Of a DNA stretch of 64,000 bases, positions 49,028 through 60,000 are shown piece by piece. The position numbers and the translations under genes were made by a program. Position 1 is the first letter of the stretch; the number at the start of each line of letters is the position of its first letter. The notes beneath the pieces are model-generated. The model had not been told where the DNA came from and did not search any database. It saw nothing but the letters and a program-made list of their open reading frames with translations. This stretch comes from UPXZ01 sp049840795 (GTDB lineage Bacteria > Bacteroidota > Bacteroidia > Bacteroidales > Paludibacteraceae). The DNA lies in NCBI GenBank assembly GCA_049840795.1, contig JASGJK010000012.1:29085-93084 (forward strand), written 5' to 3'.

Positions 49028-50273
49028 CTACTCGTATCTCACAATTTTTGCCGGTGAAATTTTGGTGATTAAATACGATGGACCAACCAGCATGAGTACC
49101 GAAGCAGCAAATGTCCCGATATTCAATAAAACAATATAAAGCCAATTAAACGTTATAGGAACCGTAGAAACGTAATAAGAAACAGGATCGAGAGGAATGA
49201 CGTGAAAGAAATACTGCACAGCGCACAATCCTAAGCCAATGATGTTTCCCCAAAGCATTCCCTTGCCGATTAAAAACAATGAATGGTAAAGGAAAATCTT
49301 GCGTACACTCCAATTGGTGGCTCCATACGATTTTAAGATGCCAATCATATTAGTACGCTCTAAAATAAGTATCAGCAAACCTGAAATCATATTGAATCCC
49401 GCCACGGCAATCATCAAACCGAGAATAAGCCATACATTCATATCAAGCAACGCGAGCCAACTGAAAATTTGCGGATTAATCTGTTTAATCGTGGTAATAA
49501 AATACCCCTTCCCATTTTCGTCAAAACGATTAGCACAACGCATATATACTTGGTTATATGCATTATCTAATTGCGAAAAATCACCTAATTTTATTTCGAT
49601 ACCGCTGAATTGGTTTGACTGCCAATCGTTGATTTTTTGTACGGTATTGATGTTGGTAAGCACAAAAAGTCGGTCGTATTCTTCAAAATTAGTGGAATAA
49701 ATCCCTACAATTTTAAACTTGCGGGCACGAATATCGTTTTGTAAAAAATAGGTGATGAAACTGTCACCGAGTTTAAGTTTGAGTAAATCGGCCAGGGATT
49801 TTGAAATCACTGCTTCGTTTTTTGAAGTACTATCGTTGAACGAAAGTATATTTCCTTGCACCATATTTCCTTTGAAAAAGTTCCAATCAAAATCATCTCC
49901 AACCCCTTTGAGCACGATGCCCTGAAATTCTTCATCGGTTTTGATGATGCCCGGCTTGGTGGCAAAATGCTGAAGGTGTTTCACATCTCTGATATTGGCA
50001 AGAGAAGTCATCAGAGAATCATCCATTTCGATGGGCGCGGTTTCGTAGGTATTGTTGGTGTCGAAATTACTGATTTGAATGTGCGAACCAAAGCCGATGG
50101 TTTTGTTGCGCACCTCTTTTTTGAAACCTACAATCACACAAACCGAAACAAGCATCACAGCCAAGCCCACGGGCAATTCCAATGGTTGCCACACGCACGG
50201 CAGGGCGCGAAACATTACGCGTGCCACGCTGCTGAAAGTGAATTCGTTTTGCTATGTAATATTCGAAATTCAA
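49028..50273 (-). pseudogene. LolE/FtsX-type ABC permease, frameshifted near N-terminus
   Basis: This looks like the inner-membrane permease of a lipoprotein-release-type (LolCDE) system. The start is TTG at 50273 (NFEYYIAKRIHFQQRG, a typical beginning of this family). The frame breaks at CCC (plus-strand GGG, 50171-50173); with two C it reads RVATIGIAVGLAVMLVSVCV and the rest is intact. The periplasmic domain is about 50-240, and three C-terminal helices carry ERTNMIGILKSYGATNWSVR and PSYLITKISPAKIVRYE, FtsX-family signatures. No ATPase is next to it. About 415 residues after correction. Confidence 0.85.
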
Positions 50274-50726
50274 ATTTGGTTGATTGCCTGCCTGTGGCAG
50301 ACCGGGTTAAATGGTGAATTAGTTAAATAGTTTTTTACAAACACAAAGTTAGTATTTTTTGTTGGTTGTCGAAAAATAAACAAGGAAATGGTGGTTTGTT
50401 TTAATAAAATAAATTTTCTTTATGAGTTGAATTAAGATAAACTGTTTGATTGTCCTTATTTTAGACACTAAGTAAACAATTGTGTTCTTTATAAAAACTT
50501 GTTGTAGCAATGTTTCCATTTGCTGTTTGTTATAGAAAGTCAAAATAAACTTATTTTTTAAAATAGAACTCCGCTAAAAGTAAGCATCTTCTAACGGAGT
50601 TTTTATGTACTGACAATCGGCGTGCTGTTTAATAGTGCTTTACAGTCGCATGTGAACAAAATTTTAATGAATAGAATAAATCGTCGATTAAAGCACCATA
50701 AGTGCGATGTTTTTTCAAATTTGTGA
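50274..50726. other. Gene-free stretch with one hairpin
   Basis: There is no gene. A hairpin (AACTCCG 50567-50573 with CGGAGTT 50595-50601, followed by TTT on the plus strand) lies about 125 bases after the end of the GH9 operon and may act as its terminator, though it is not placed ideally for the minus strand. The rest is AT-rich. Confidence 0.4.
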
Positions 50727-52517
50727 CTATTTTTGTCCTTTTTTTTGCATTCTTGACAAGAAATAGCATAATCCCGCTGTTCCGTCCATCGTAGGTTCGT
50801 TTGATGAATAGTCGCCAATGTCATCATGATACACGGCAGGTCCTTTTTGAAATGGCGCATATTCGTCCGCACGCTCAAGTTTTATTCCTAAGCGTGTTTC
50901 ATAAATCGTGCGGTTAATGGGTCCGTCAATTAACCCACCGATAGGTAATTTTTTCTCAAGTACGAGCGAAGAGTGAGGGAATATCGGGTAATCTCCGTTT
51001 TCGGGTAAACCAACTATCATCGAAGTACCCCAAGGATTACATCCGAAAAGCCAATCGCGTAAAGCTGCTTCCATTTCGGCAAAGGAAGTGTCGCCCGTTA
51101 GTTCACAATAAAGCATAGCCTGAGTTACCGCAGCCGACACAAAATTGCTCGAACACCATAAAAACGGAACTCCATTGAGAAATGGATCGTCATAATTTTC
51201 GGCACGTTTCTTCAGAAAATCTAATCCTTTTTTCATATATCCCTGATATTTTTTGCTGATGTTTTCATCGTCTGACGAGCCTAAATAGAAATGTCCTAAA
51301 TTGATGAAAGGGTAAAATTGGTAATGACGTGCACGATTGAGTTCTATCCAAGGCGATACTTCTTCGAGTTGTCCCCAATAATCAGCTTTTTTCAACCATA
51401 TATTATTTTTAGACAGATTATATTGTGTGGCGGCTGCCAGTTCCATATCGTCCACCCAATTATCTTCTTCGTAAAAATAAGGAGATACTGTACAAACTGT
51501 TTGATTGTTGCCTGGAATAGCCTCACTCCAATGGTACGCAGGTAATACTTTCTTCTCCATTTTGTTTGAAAAATCAGAATCAATCGTTTTGAAAATATCT
51601 GCACCCATCGCAAATGCTGAGGCATATTTGGCTGCCGAAGAGGAAACACCTGTTGATCTGTTTTTGTAGATGCTTAACCCTTGAGGTTTTCCGGTTATGG
51701 GATATACTGGTCTGCCGGTACCGGGTCCCCAGCCATAATCAACTTTGTCGGCTGCTGGTGAGCGGAAATTGGCATGATCACGATCATCGGCAATCTGATT
51801 AAACATCAATGCTGAATCCGGATTCATACGCAACATCCACTCCAATCCCCAACGAGCTTCATCAAGAATATCCGGGATGCCGTTTGCTCCTTTTCTTCCA
51901 GACGCATCATATTTATCTCCAAATATACTTTTGTCTGGTGTTTGTTGCCATGCAAAAAGCATTTGAAAAGTTGCCGTAGCCGAAGTAGTCAGGTATTGCA
52001 GGTAGTCAGAAGCATCGTGCCAGCCACCACGAACGTCAATATATCGTCCTTCGAGTGTGGGATGATCGACGATATAACCGTCGTGTTGATGGCATTCGGC
52101 ATCTAAAAACGGATTATAACCGCAGCGTTGCTGGCGCATATAATTCAGTACAAAATCTGCCGCGCCATCATATACATTATTATTAACTGCAAATACCGGA
52201 GATTTTGCTCCGTTACATTCCACGTAATACTTTCCTTCTGTTTTCAGTAGTGAAAAGTCTAAGCGCAATGCACTATTCATACCCCAGCGTGCTGCATTGC
52301 CCTGTTTTCCAGTTCCTTTTATTACTGCTTTACCTGTTACAGCATCTTTTATTAAAAATGCTGTGCCTTGTTTTCCTTTCTCAGAAAGAAAAACCGCTAC
52401 TTTTACATCTTCGGGCAAATAGCCCAACTGATTTATTCGTACCCAAGCTCCGTTTTGACCGAAAATAACGGAGGAGCAAGCTATTAAAAATGATAAGGTC
52501 AAATGTATATTTTTCAT
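50727..52517 (-). CDS. GH9 family glycoside hydrolase with N-terminal Ig-like domain
   Basis: The ATG at 52517 (MKNIHLTLSFLIACSSVIFG) gives a proper signal peptide; an upstream TTG would add 14 residues. About 596 residues: an N-terminal CelD-type Ig-like domain (about 22-105; VRINQLGYLPEDVKVAVFLS), then the (alpha/alpha)6 barrel. GGWHDASDY carries the catalytic aspartates, and the acid glutamate is in YSSNEPTMDG near the end. NGIPDILDEARWGLEWML is a GH9 signature. GH9 enzymes cut beta-1,4-glucans; some members are exo-beta-glucosaminidases. The last gene of a five-gene operon, 10 bases after a creatininase-like gene, in a setting suggesting an amino sugar rather than cellulose. Confidence 0.9.
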   Translation of the reverse strand: MKNIHLTLSFLIACSSVIFGQNGAWVRINQLGYLPEDVKVAVFLSEKGKQGTAFLIKDAVTGKAVIKGTGKQGNAARWGMNSALRLDFSLLKTEGKYYVECNGAKSPVFAVNNNVYDGAADFVLNYMRQQRCGYNPFLDAECHQHDGYIVDHPTLEGRYIDVRGGWHDASDYLQYLTTSATATFQMLFAWQQTPDKSIFGDKYDASGRKGANGIPDILDEARWGLEWMLRMNPDSALMFNQIADDRDHANFRSPAADKVDYGWGPGTGRPVYPITGKPQGLSIYKNRSTGVSSSAAKYASAFAMGADIFKTIDSDFSNKMEKKVLPAYHWSEAIPGNNQTVCTVSPYFYEEDNWVDDMELAAATQYNLSKNNIWLKKADYWGQLEEVSPWIELNRARHYQFYPFINLGHFYLGSSDDENISKKYQGYMKKGLDFLKKRAENYDDPFLNGVPFLWCSSNFVSAAVTQAMLYCELTGDTSFAEMEAALRDWLFGCNPWGTSMIVGLPENGDYPIFPHSSLVLEKKLPIGGLIDGPINRTIYETRLGIKLERADEYAPFQKGPAVYHDDIGDYSSNEPTMDGTAGLCYFLSRMQKKGQK

Positions 52518-52527
52518 GTTGATGTTT

Positions 52528-53280
52528 TTAATAAATACTGTTTTTACATAGTTCGTCAAACAGTTTCGCTATTTTATCTGTAACTACTTCTACATATCGT
52601 TTTCCCTTTTCTGCGGTCGCAAGACGCGGATCGCCCACACCGGTATCAACCGTTGTTTTGTCCCATTGACGCGGTACCCATCCTACCTTTTTATTTAAGC
52701 TATCAATGGCAAACGGTCGGCTTGCACCATTACCCGCAATCTCAAAATGAACAAGATCCGGATGATAATGTAACATAACCGATGTTTCCATTTCTCCCGC
52801 ATGATCATCAAAATTTTCAAAATACTCTTTTTGGGGTTCAATGGGAAACCAATCAACACAACAAATGGTCATATCGGGATAATCAAATGCCAAATCACGT
52901 ACCAATGGCTTGAAATTATTACCCCCATGACCACTCAACACAAATAGTAACTTTATCCCCTGATAATGAAGTGATTCAACAATATCAGTTAATACCAACC
53001 GCTGTGTTTCTACTCGCGTATGGATACAAAAGGGCAGTTCTTTTTGTCCCGGATTTTGTGCGCCCAACGGAATGGGAGGCAATACCATTCCGAATACATC
53101 ATAACGTTCTTGTGCTTTTTTTACCGAATCCGATGCAATATCGTGTGCTATATACCAGTCGGTGAGATAGGGTAGATGATAATTATGCGGTTCGGTAGCA
53201 CCCCATGGCAACACGGCAAAAGAATAATTGCCGTGTTTTACATCGTGCCATGTAGCTGATTGAAGATCAAAAGGCTTCAT
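52528..53280 (-). CDS. Creatininase-family metal-dependent amidohydrolase
   Basis: The protein has 250 residues and is cytoplasmic. The creatininase fold is shown by LPWGATEPHNYHLPYLTDWY (metal-binding Glu, His, Asp), LFVLSGHGGNN and DDHAGEMETSVM (further His/Glu ligands); all usual ligands appear present. Known members hydrolyse cyclic or linear amides (creatinine amidohydrolase, FAPy deformylase, the mycofactocin peptidase MftE), so the family name does not give the substrate. It sits between the SIS gene (42 bases) and GH9 (10 bases), so a sugar amide such as an N-acetyl or N-formyl amino sugar is a reasonable guess. Confidence 0.88.
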   Translation of the reverse strand: MKPFDLQSATWHDVKHGNYSFAVLPWGATEPHNYHLPYLTDWYIAHDIASDSVKKAQERYDVFGMVLPPIPLGAQNPGQKELPFCIHTRVETQRLVLTDIVESLHYQGIKLLFVLSGHGGNNFKPLVRDLAFDYPDMTICCVDWFPIEPQKEYFENFDDHAGEMETSVMLHYHPDLVHFEIAGNGASRPFAIDSLNKKVGWVPRQWDKTTVDTGVGDPRLATAEKGKRYVEVVTDKIAKLFDELCKNSIY

Positions 53281-53322
53281 AAATATCCAATTATTTATGT
53301 CGGAGTTTTGTGACTTGAATTC

Positions 53323-54084
53323 TTATACTCCTGCTGTAACTTCTTTGTATTTATCAAGGCAAGCGTCCAAGCGTTCGTGAGCCGTTGTGTCACCTGGTAC
53401 ATTGTGCGAAGGATGAATGTAGAGTTTCACTCCTCTATCCGCAAGTATTTCGGCGCAAGTGGTAACAGTCATCCATACCAAAGTTACGAATCCGAGAGTA
53501 GATACAGGTCCTACTTTGTCCTGATGATTTTTCAGAACCACCGAAGCATCCACAATAGGCACACAGGAATCCACAACAATATCGGCAATATCAAAAATTG
53601 TTTTTCCGCTGGGATGCCGCGTGGTTTTGCCTTTGGCTTCGTCAGCCGAACCAAAAACGATAACTTTCATACCGATTTCTTTTGCTCTTAGTGCCACGTC
53701 AATATTTACATTATTAATGCCCGTATGAGAAAAAATCCATACCAAGTCTTCTTTATCAAAATGATAATTTTTCATAATGGCATTTCCGTACCCTTCCGCT
53801 CTTTCTAAAAAAAGGAACGAATGAATACCTCCGGCGCCATTAATACCGGTAAAGTAGGTCATTGATGGTTCTACAATTGGATGAAAGCCCACAAAGCCTC
53901 CAATGCGGGGATACATCTCCTCAACAGGAATTGTTGCATGTCCACAACCGAAAGTATGCACCAAATGTCCTTTTTCTATACAGTCTGCCATAGCGGTAGC
54001 GGCTTTTTTGATGTTGTCTAATTGAGTGTCTTCAATCTTTTGCATAATGCTTCTGGCATTTGCCAACCATTCTAATGCTAACAT
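53323..54084 (-). CDS. SIS-domain sugar isomerase/deaminase-like protein
   Basis: The protein has 253 residues with one SIS domain covering most of the chain: LVHTFGCGHATIPVEEMYPR at the start, LVWIFSHTGINNVNIDVALR and MKVIVFGSADEAKGKTTRHP in the middle. SIS domains bind phosphosugars; this long single-domain type (UPF0309-like) is often annotated as a sugar isomerase. In this operon it would use a sugar phosphate made by the ROK kinase. Deamination of an amino-sugar phosphate, as by AgaS or NagB, is one option. Neighbours: MFS 46 bases upstream, creatininase 42 bases downstream. Confidence 0.85.
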   Translation of the reverse strand: MLALEWLANARSIMQKIEDTQLDNIKKAATAMADCIEKGHLVHTFGCGHATIPVEEMYPRIGGFVGFHPIVEPSMTYFTGINGAGGIHSFLFLERAEGYGNAIMKNYHFDKEDLVWIFSHTGINNVNIDVALRAKEIGMKVIVFGSADEAKGKTTRHPSGKTIFDIADIVVDSCVPIVDASVVLKNHQDKVGPVSTLGFVTLVWMTVTTCAEILADRGVKLYIHPSHNVPGDTTAHERLDACLDKYKEVTAGV

Positions 54085-54130
54085 AATTCTTTTTGTTTTT
54101 TAATTTAGTTAATGTATAATATTTTTAATT

Positions 54131-55318
54131 CTAATCTTTTATGTTTCGTTTTGCCAATGGTAACAGTAACATCATAGTTACTACCGCAATTGTCAGCATA
54201 ACGGGAAAGTATCTGAAATGATTATGGTTGAAAAGTAAACCGGTTATTTTGTTAAAAGTAAATTGACCCCATAAAGCAATGAAGATTGCAATAGAAAATG
54301 CTGTGCCCGACATATCTTTGAAAGTGTTGCCTAAATAGTTGAAAACGACCGGATAGGTTGCTCCTACTCCCAGTCCTATAAGCGCCATTGCAACGTAAAC
54401 TAATGTTACGCCTAAAGGAAAATAAAGAATTGCCACTCCGGCAAGCGCTATCATTAAATAAATGTAAAGTGTAGTGTCGTTGCTAACCTTTTTAATAAAC
54501 CATCCGAGTAAAAAGCGTCCGGCTAACATCCCGATAATGAATGAGGTGAGTGAAAGCACAGCGGCTTCGTGTGGTGTAGGATATTTTTTTTCTAAGAACT
54601 GAACTGTAAAATTGCCAGTGATACCTTCAAAGCCGCTTTGAAAAAACAATAGCAGAGCAAACAACAAAAGTGCAGGATATTTAATAAAACTAAAGATTGT
54701 TTTTAATGATACTTTTGTTTGTGCTTGTGCGGGCGGAAAATTTATCGTAAAAAAGAAAATAACGAACGCTATCATAATTAAAGAAACTATGTTTAGCGGT
54801 AAAGTGTAATATTCCGGAATAAAATAGTTTAGTAAAGTCCAAAACAATGCTCCGACACAGTAAAATGCACCGAGTATGCTCAACTTACTTCCGCGTTGCG
54901 AATTGTCGTAAATAGTTGCAACCAGTGCATTTGTCTCTCCGTTGAGAATACCTCCTCCAATGCCGAGAGAGAGCATAGCTGCGTGTAGTGTGTTTATATT
55001 GTTAAAATGAACCAATCCTTGAATTCCGGCTAATGCCAAAAGAGAACCGATAATCAGTAACCATTTGTATCCAAATTTATCTACCACAGGACCAAATATT
55101 ACTGTGCCGATGATGATGCCCAGTGATAAAGTGGATGGTAATCCGTTGGTGTGTGTGCCAATTCCGGATAATATAGGTCCCAAGGCCAACATACTGACTC
55201 CAAAAAAAGCCAACCCTGCACACGCTGCAACAAAAACCAATGAGTTGGAAAAGTGACCAACTTTACCTCTTTTTTTCAAAGGAGTTATTTCAATATTTGT
55301 ATTATTTGTTATACTCAT
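54131..55318 (-). CDS. Major facilitator superfamily transporter
   Basis: The protein has 395 residues with twelve predicted helices, in two bundles of six with a cytoplasmic loop near residue 195 (FPPAQAQTKVSLKTIFSFIK). The motif between helices 2 and 3 reads GPVVDKFGYKWLL, a variant of the MFS motif A (GxxxDrxGrr). The protein resembles the sugar-porter-like MFS members of Bacteroidota such as FucP or NagP relatives. It should import the breakdown product released by GH9 in the periplasm. It lies 50 bases after the ROK gene and is co-directional. Confidence 0.88.
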   Translation of the reverse strand: MSITNNTNIEITPLKKRGKVGHFSNSLVFVAACAGLAFFGVSMLALGPILSGIGTHTNGLPSTLSLGIIIGTVIFGPVVDKFGYKWLLIIGSLLALAGIQGLVHFNNINTLHAAMLSLGIGGGILNGETNALVATIYDNSQRGSKLSILGAFYCVGALFWTLLNYFIPEYYTLPLNIVSLIMIAFVIFFFTINFPPAQAQTKVSLKTIFSFIKYPALLLFALLLFFQSGFEGITGNFTVQFLEKKYPTPHEAAVLSLTSFIIGMLAGRFLLGWFIKKVSNDTTLYIYLMIALAGVAILYFPLGVTLVYVAMALIGLGVGATYPVVFNYLGNTFKDMSGTAFSIAIFIALWGQFTFNKITGLLFNHNHFRYFPVMLTIAVVTMMLLLPLAKRNIKD

Positions 55319-55368
55319 ACTTATTTTGTGTTTATGGTTTATTTCTTTAAATAGAGAGGGTGTTTGAT

Positions 55369-56319
55369 TTAATAAGTGGCTAATCTTCCAGCACCGTACA
55401 GTCCGGCATCTCCGCTTAATTCAGATGGTACAAAACGGACTTGTTTTATTGATATAGGTTGTGCCCATCTGCAGGCTTCGGCGTAAATGCGCGGTAAAAA
55501 TTTTATGGCAGGTCCGAAAATACCTCCACCCCAAACGATTTTTTCGGGATTTAACAAGCTGACAATATTTGCTGCTGCCATACCCCATAACTTTATAGCT
55601 TTTTCTACAACTTCGTACGCGAGTGGGTCGTTGTCTTCGTACGTAGCAAAAACTTCCCGCGCTGTAATGTCTTTCAGATCGTATTTATACAATATACTAT
55701 TGGGAAATTTTTTGTTATGAAGTAAATGTTGTGCGCAGCGTGCAATGCCATTGCCGGAGGCATTACTCTCAAAGCAACCAAAAAGAGGGTAGTCTATTTC
55801 GTTGTATTTTATATCGAGCGCCAACCAGCCAGCCGCACCGGTAATATCTGCATTGCCGTGTAAAATATGTCCATCTATAAGTATTCCCATGCCAATTCCG
55901 GTACCCACCGCAACAAAAACGGCATTTTGCGAACCGTATGCGGCTCCTTTCCATGTTTCACCAAGTATATAACATGTACGGTCGCTGTCAATTTTTACTT
56001 TAATGGATGAGTTGCGAAGAAAATCTTCTATTTCATTTTGCAAGGGATAGTTTTGCCAACCATCTATATTAGGAGCCCATATCAAGCCAGTTTTACTGTC
56101 AGCAATACCGGGAACGCATATTCCTATAGCTTCAATGGAATCGTTGTTATTATTGGCAAGATGAGTTAACTTTTCAATGGTTTGCGTAATTAGTTTACCT
56201 ACGAATTTTCCCGTAGCGCCATTGAGCAAGCATTTAGTTTCATACAGCAAGTTGCCGCTTTTGTCGAATACTGCACCGCTGATTTTTGTGCCTCCTAAAT
56301 CAATTCCGATTACCGACAT
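55369..56319 (-). CDS. ROK-family sugar kinase
   Basis: The protein has 316 residues. The N-terminal ATP-binding motif is GIDLGGTK (4-11). The ADP-binding GTG motif is AVGTGIGMGILIDG, and the late glycine motif IVWGGGIFGPAIKF is present. The zinc motif of classic ROK kinases (CGCxGCxE) is reduced to LFGCFES, and the sugar-contact ExGH motif is replaced by GAAGWLALD. So it is a divergent ROK, perhaps for another sugar or a weaker zinc site. It is the first gene of the minus-strand operon with MFS, SIS, creatininase and GH9, and divergent from SusC2. It would phosphorylate the imported sugar. Confidence 0.88.
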   Translation of the reverse strand: MSVIGIDLGGTKISGAVFDKSGNLLYETKCLLNGATGKFVGKLITQTIEKLTHLANNNNDSIEAIGICVPGIADSKTGLIWAPNIDGWQNYPLQNEIEDFLRNSSIKVKIDSDRTCYILGETWKGAAYGSQNAVFVAVGTGIGMGILIDGHILHGNADITGAAGWLALDIKYNEIDYPLFGCFESNASGNGIARCAQHLLHNKKFPNSILYKYDLKDITAREVFATYEDNDPLAYEVVEKAIKLWGMAAANIVSLLNPEKIVWGGGIFGPAIKFLPRIYAEACRWAQPISIKQVRFVPSELSGDAGLYGAGRLATY

Positions 56320-57065
56320 AGTTTTGTGTTTTTCTTTATTCGAAAAAATATGGTTAAGAAAATTTCTGCAAATCTATTTATTTTTTTTTAATCTGAAAAA
56401 TAAACTATAATGTTTTATTTGTATTATTTGTTGTAAACACAAATTAATTAAAATTTAGATATTTGATAATTGATTGTTAATTAGGTGTTTATTTATTTTT
56501 TATATTGTGTTTTAGTTATTGTAAAATACGAAAATATACAAATTAAAATTAATAAAATGTAATTATATGTTGATTTGTTGCGTAAATTTACTAATCTTGT
56601 GCAAAAAATGAGACTCTTACCTGTGTAATTGTTAAATTTTGATTATTCTAAATTTTAGTTTGATAAGCGGTTTGATGCTTAATTTATTTTTATAGTATTA
56701 GTTATCAAATTTATAAGTATATTTTATTTGTTTTTGAGAAAGTAAATGCTACTTGATAACTGTAACTAAATTTGTAACATTGACACAATTATTTTGATGA
56801 TTTTCTTTCGCTTCTGCTGTTCAATGGCTTATACGATTGTGTTTTGAATGTCTCTTTTATTTAATCTCTTTTAGTTTTTGCGTTACATAATTAAAATTAA
56901 GCGCTGTTGTTTGAATTGCTGAAGTAAAAATGCTTGCATAGAATAATCGTGTTTCCTGTAATTAGAAATGACACTTACTTCAGTGAAGAGGTAAAAGAAA
57001 CTTTTGAATTGTCTTAATTAATCTCTTAAATTAATTATTTTATATAAATCACTAATGTCAATGGT
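56320..57065. other. Divergent AT-rich regulatory region between the two halves of locus 2
   Basis: There are 746 bases between the ROK gene (minus) and SusC (plus) with no gene. It is strongly AT-rich. TAAATTTG at 56767-56774 fits the -7 consensus for the plus strand but lacks a well-placed -33 box. No palindromic operator or riboswitch stands out. It is likely the control region of both operons. Confidence 0.45.
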
Positions 57066-60000
57066 ATGAAACACAAAAGAAAGAAAAGTTCGCTTTTAGG
57101 TTGGGAACTGACACGTATGGTTACAATTACGTTGCTTATTCTTACAATCGGAAATTTCGCGAGCAAAGCTTATGGGCAACAAACGTTTTTAACAAATGGA
57201 GTTGTCGTCGACAATGACCGAAATCCAATTGTGGGTGCGGCTATTTTGGAAAAAGGTACGAGTAAAGGAGTTATCAGCAATGTAGATGGACGTTTTTCAT
57301 TTACAGTTGATAAAAACGCTATTCTCGTGATTTCGTGCTTAGGGTATGAACGTATAGAAGTGCGGGCAGCTACCAATCTGACTATTACCCTAACTGAAAA
57401 AAGTGATTTCTTGGATGAAGTAGTAGTTGTTGGCTACGGAATTCAGAAAAAGAAATTAGTTACCGGCGCCACGGTGCAGGTAAAAGGTGACGACATTGCC
57501 AAATTGAATACTCCTAGCGTGCTGGGCGCGTTACAAAGCCAAGCCCCGGGTGTTGAAATTACACAGAGCAGCGGTTTCATCGGCGATGGTTTCAAAGTAA
57601 ATATACGCGGACTTGGAACAAATGGCTCAAATACGCCGCTTTATATCATAGATGGCGCGGCAGGGAGTATTGATGGACTCAGCCCTAATGATATTGAGAG
57701 CATTGACGTGCTGAAAGATGCGGCTTCGGCAGCTATTTACGGCGCCCGTGCCGCTAATGGTGTTATTCTAGTTACCACCAAAAAAGGAAAACTTGGAAAG
57801 TATGAAGTAGTTTACGATGGTTATTATGGCGTACAAAACCTTTATAAAATTCCAACTCTCCTAAATGCGCAAGAATATATGGCAATTCAGGACGAATCTC
57901 AGATTATTAACGGATTATCTCCATTCAACTGGGCAAACTATCTTCCCGGTTCTGATTTAACTGCCACTCAAAACGGCTCATGGACAGGGACGAACTGGTT
58001 AAAGGAAATTATGAATAAAAACGCGCCTACACAAAGCCATTCACTCAGCATTACCAGCGGAACGGAACGGACAAAAACCGCTATGGGCGTAACCTATTTT
58101 AGTCAAGAAGCCACACTGGGTGTACCAAGCGATGTTCCCGGACTTCAACGGGTAAACTTCCGCCTAAATACTGAGCAAGTCGTTTATAAATACAAAGGAT
58201 TTGATTTGTTCAAAGTGGGCGAAACACTCAATTATCGTTATAACATAATGCACGGACAAGTACCGCGTGATGACATTTATTGGAATTCGGTTCATAATAT
58301 GCTGGTTATGAGCCCGCTGATGCATGTCTACAATGCTGAAGGCAATTATTACATACTTAGTGACCAGCAGGCTGACGGCTACAATTGGGATGTGTCAAAC
58401 AGCGCAAACAAAAATCCGATAGCATATATGGATTACACCGGCAACCAAAATGTCAGTAAATCTTATTCGTTAAATGGAAGTGCATATGCAGAATTACAAC
58501 CGATTAAAAATCTGAAATTACGTTCGCAATTTGGATATAACTTCGGTGCATCCTCGTATCGCTCTTACACTCCGGCTTATGAAGCACTGTCTTCTACTGT
58601 ATCGAACAGAGTTGACCGTGTTTCACAATCACAAAGCATAGGACATTCATGGTCGTTAGAAAATACGTTAAATTATGTGTTTGATATTTCGGGTGGTCAC
58701 AATATTGACGTACTATTCGGTCAAAGCATTGCTAAATCAGGGTATGGTGAAAGTCTTGGCTCAAGTAATACAGAATCATCGTTTACCGATTTTGAGCATG
58801 CCTATCTGTCTAATGTGCCGGGAACGGCGACAATAACATCTGCCCCTACGGGGTCGCCGTATGGTGAGAGTGCTTTGGTATCTTTCTTTGGACGTGTAAA
58901 TTATAACTATCAGGAAAAATATTTGGCAAGCCTTGTTCTACGTTCAGACGGTTCTTCGGTATTTGCCCGCGGCAATCGTTGGGGATATTTTCCTTCCGTA
59001 TCGGGCGGTTGGGTTATCAGTAATGAAGATTTTTGGAAAGAAAAAATCAAAGGCGTTGATTTTCTAAAACTACGTCTTTCATACGGACAAAATGGTAATA
59101 ATGCAGTATCAGCCAACCAGCATTTATCATTAATAGTCTCGGATGGCGAATATGGGTATCCATTCGGAAATTCGATGGGTGACCCGTCAGTGGCAGCCTA
59201 TCCACTTAAGCTTGTCAATACTGATTTGAAATGGGAAACTCAACAAATGATAAATTTTGGTATCGACTCCCGCTTTTTTCGGGATCGCCTGAGTGTTGAA
59301 TTTGATGTGTATCAACGTAAAACGATGGATTGGTTAGTTAAACCACAAGTTCCTGTTTATTGGGGTGGCGAACCGGCTTATGCGAATGGAGGTGATGTGA
59401 AAAATACAGGTTTTGAAGCCATTATCCGATGGAATGATCATATTGGTAAAGATTTTTACTATGGAGCCAACTTATCGATAGGCCAAAACAAAAATGAAGT
59501 AACAAAAATAGCAAATGAAAACGGGTATATCGACGGATCACCGGGTATTTTATGGTCAACAGCTCCCACGTGCTACCGTATTGAAGTAGGGCAGCCGATG
59601 GGGTATTTTTATGGTTATAAAACTGCCGGTGTATGGCAAACCCAGAAACAAATAGATGCGTACAAAGGTGCAAAATTTGGCAATCCGGAACCAGGTGATC
59701 TTATTTGGGTGGATAATGACGGAAACGGTGTTATAGATGAAAACGATCGTACCCTGATAGGTAATCCGCATCCGGATGTTACATTAGGCTTTTCATTCAA
59801 TGTGGGTTACAAAGGAATTGAATTGTCCGTGACAACTTATGGCGCATTCGGACAACAAATTCTGAAATGCTACCGTGATTATGTATCATCACCGCTCAGC
59901 AATTATACAACAGAGGTGTTTGAACGTTGGCACGGTGAAGGCACTTCTAACCGTATGCCTAAATTAGCTAGTTCGTCAAGTACAAATTACAGCTGGGTTT

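Noticed and set aside
56320..57065. Riboswitch or small RNA in the long divergent gap
   Set aside because: No conserved stem set or known aptamer motif seen; the stretch is simply AT-rich.
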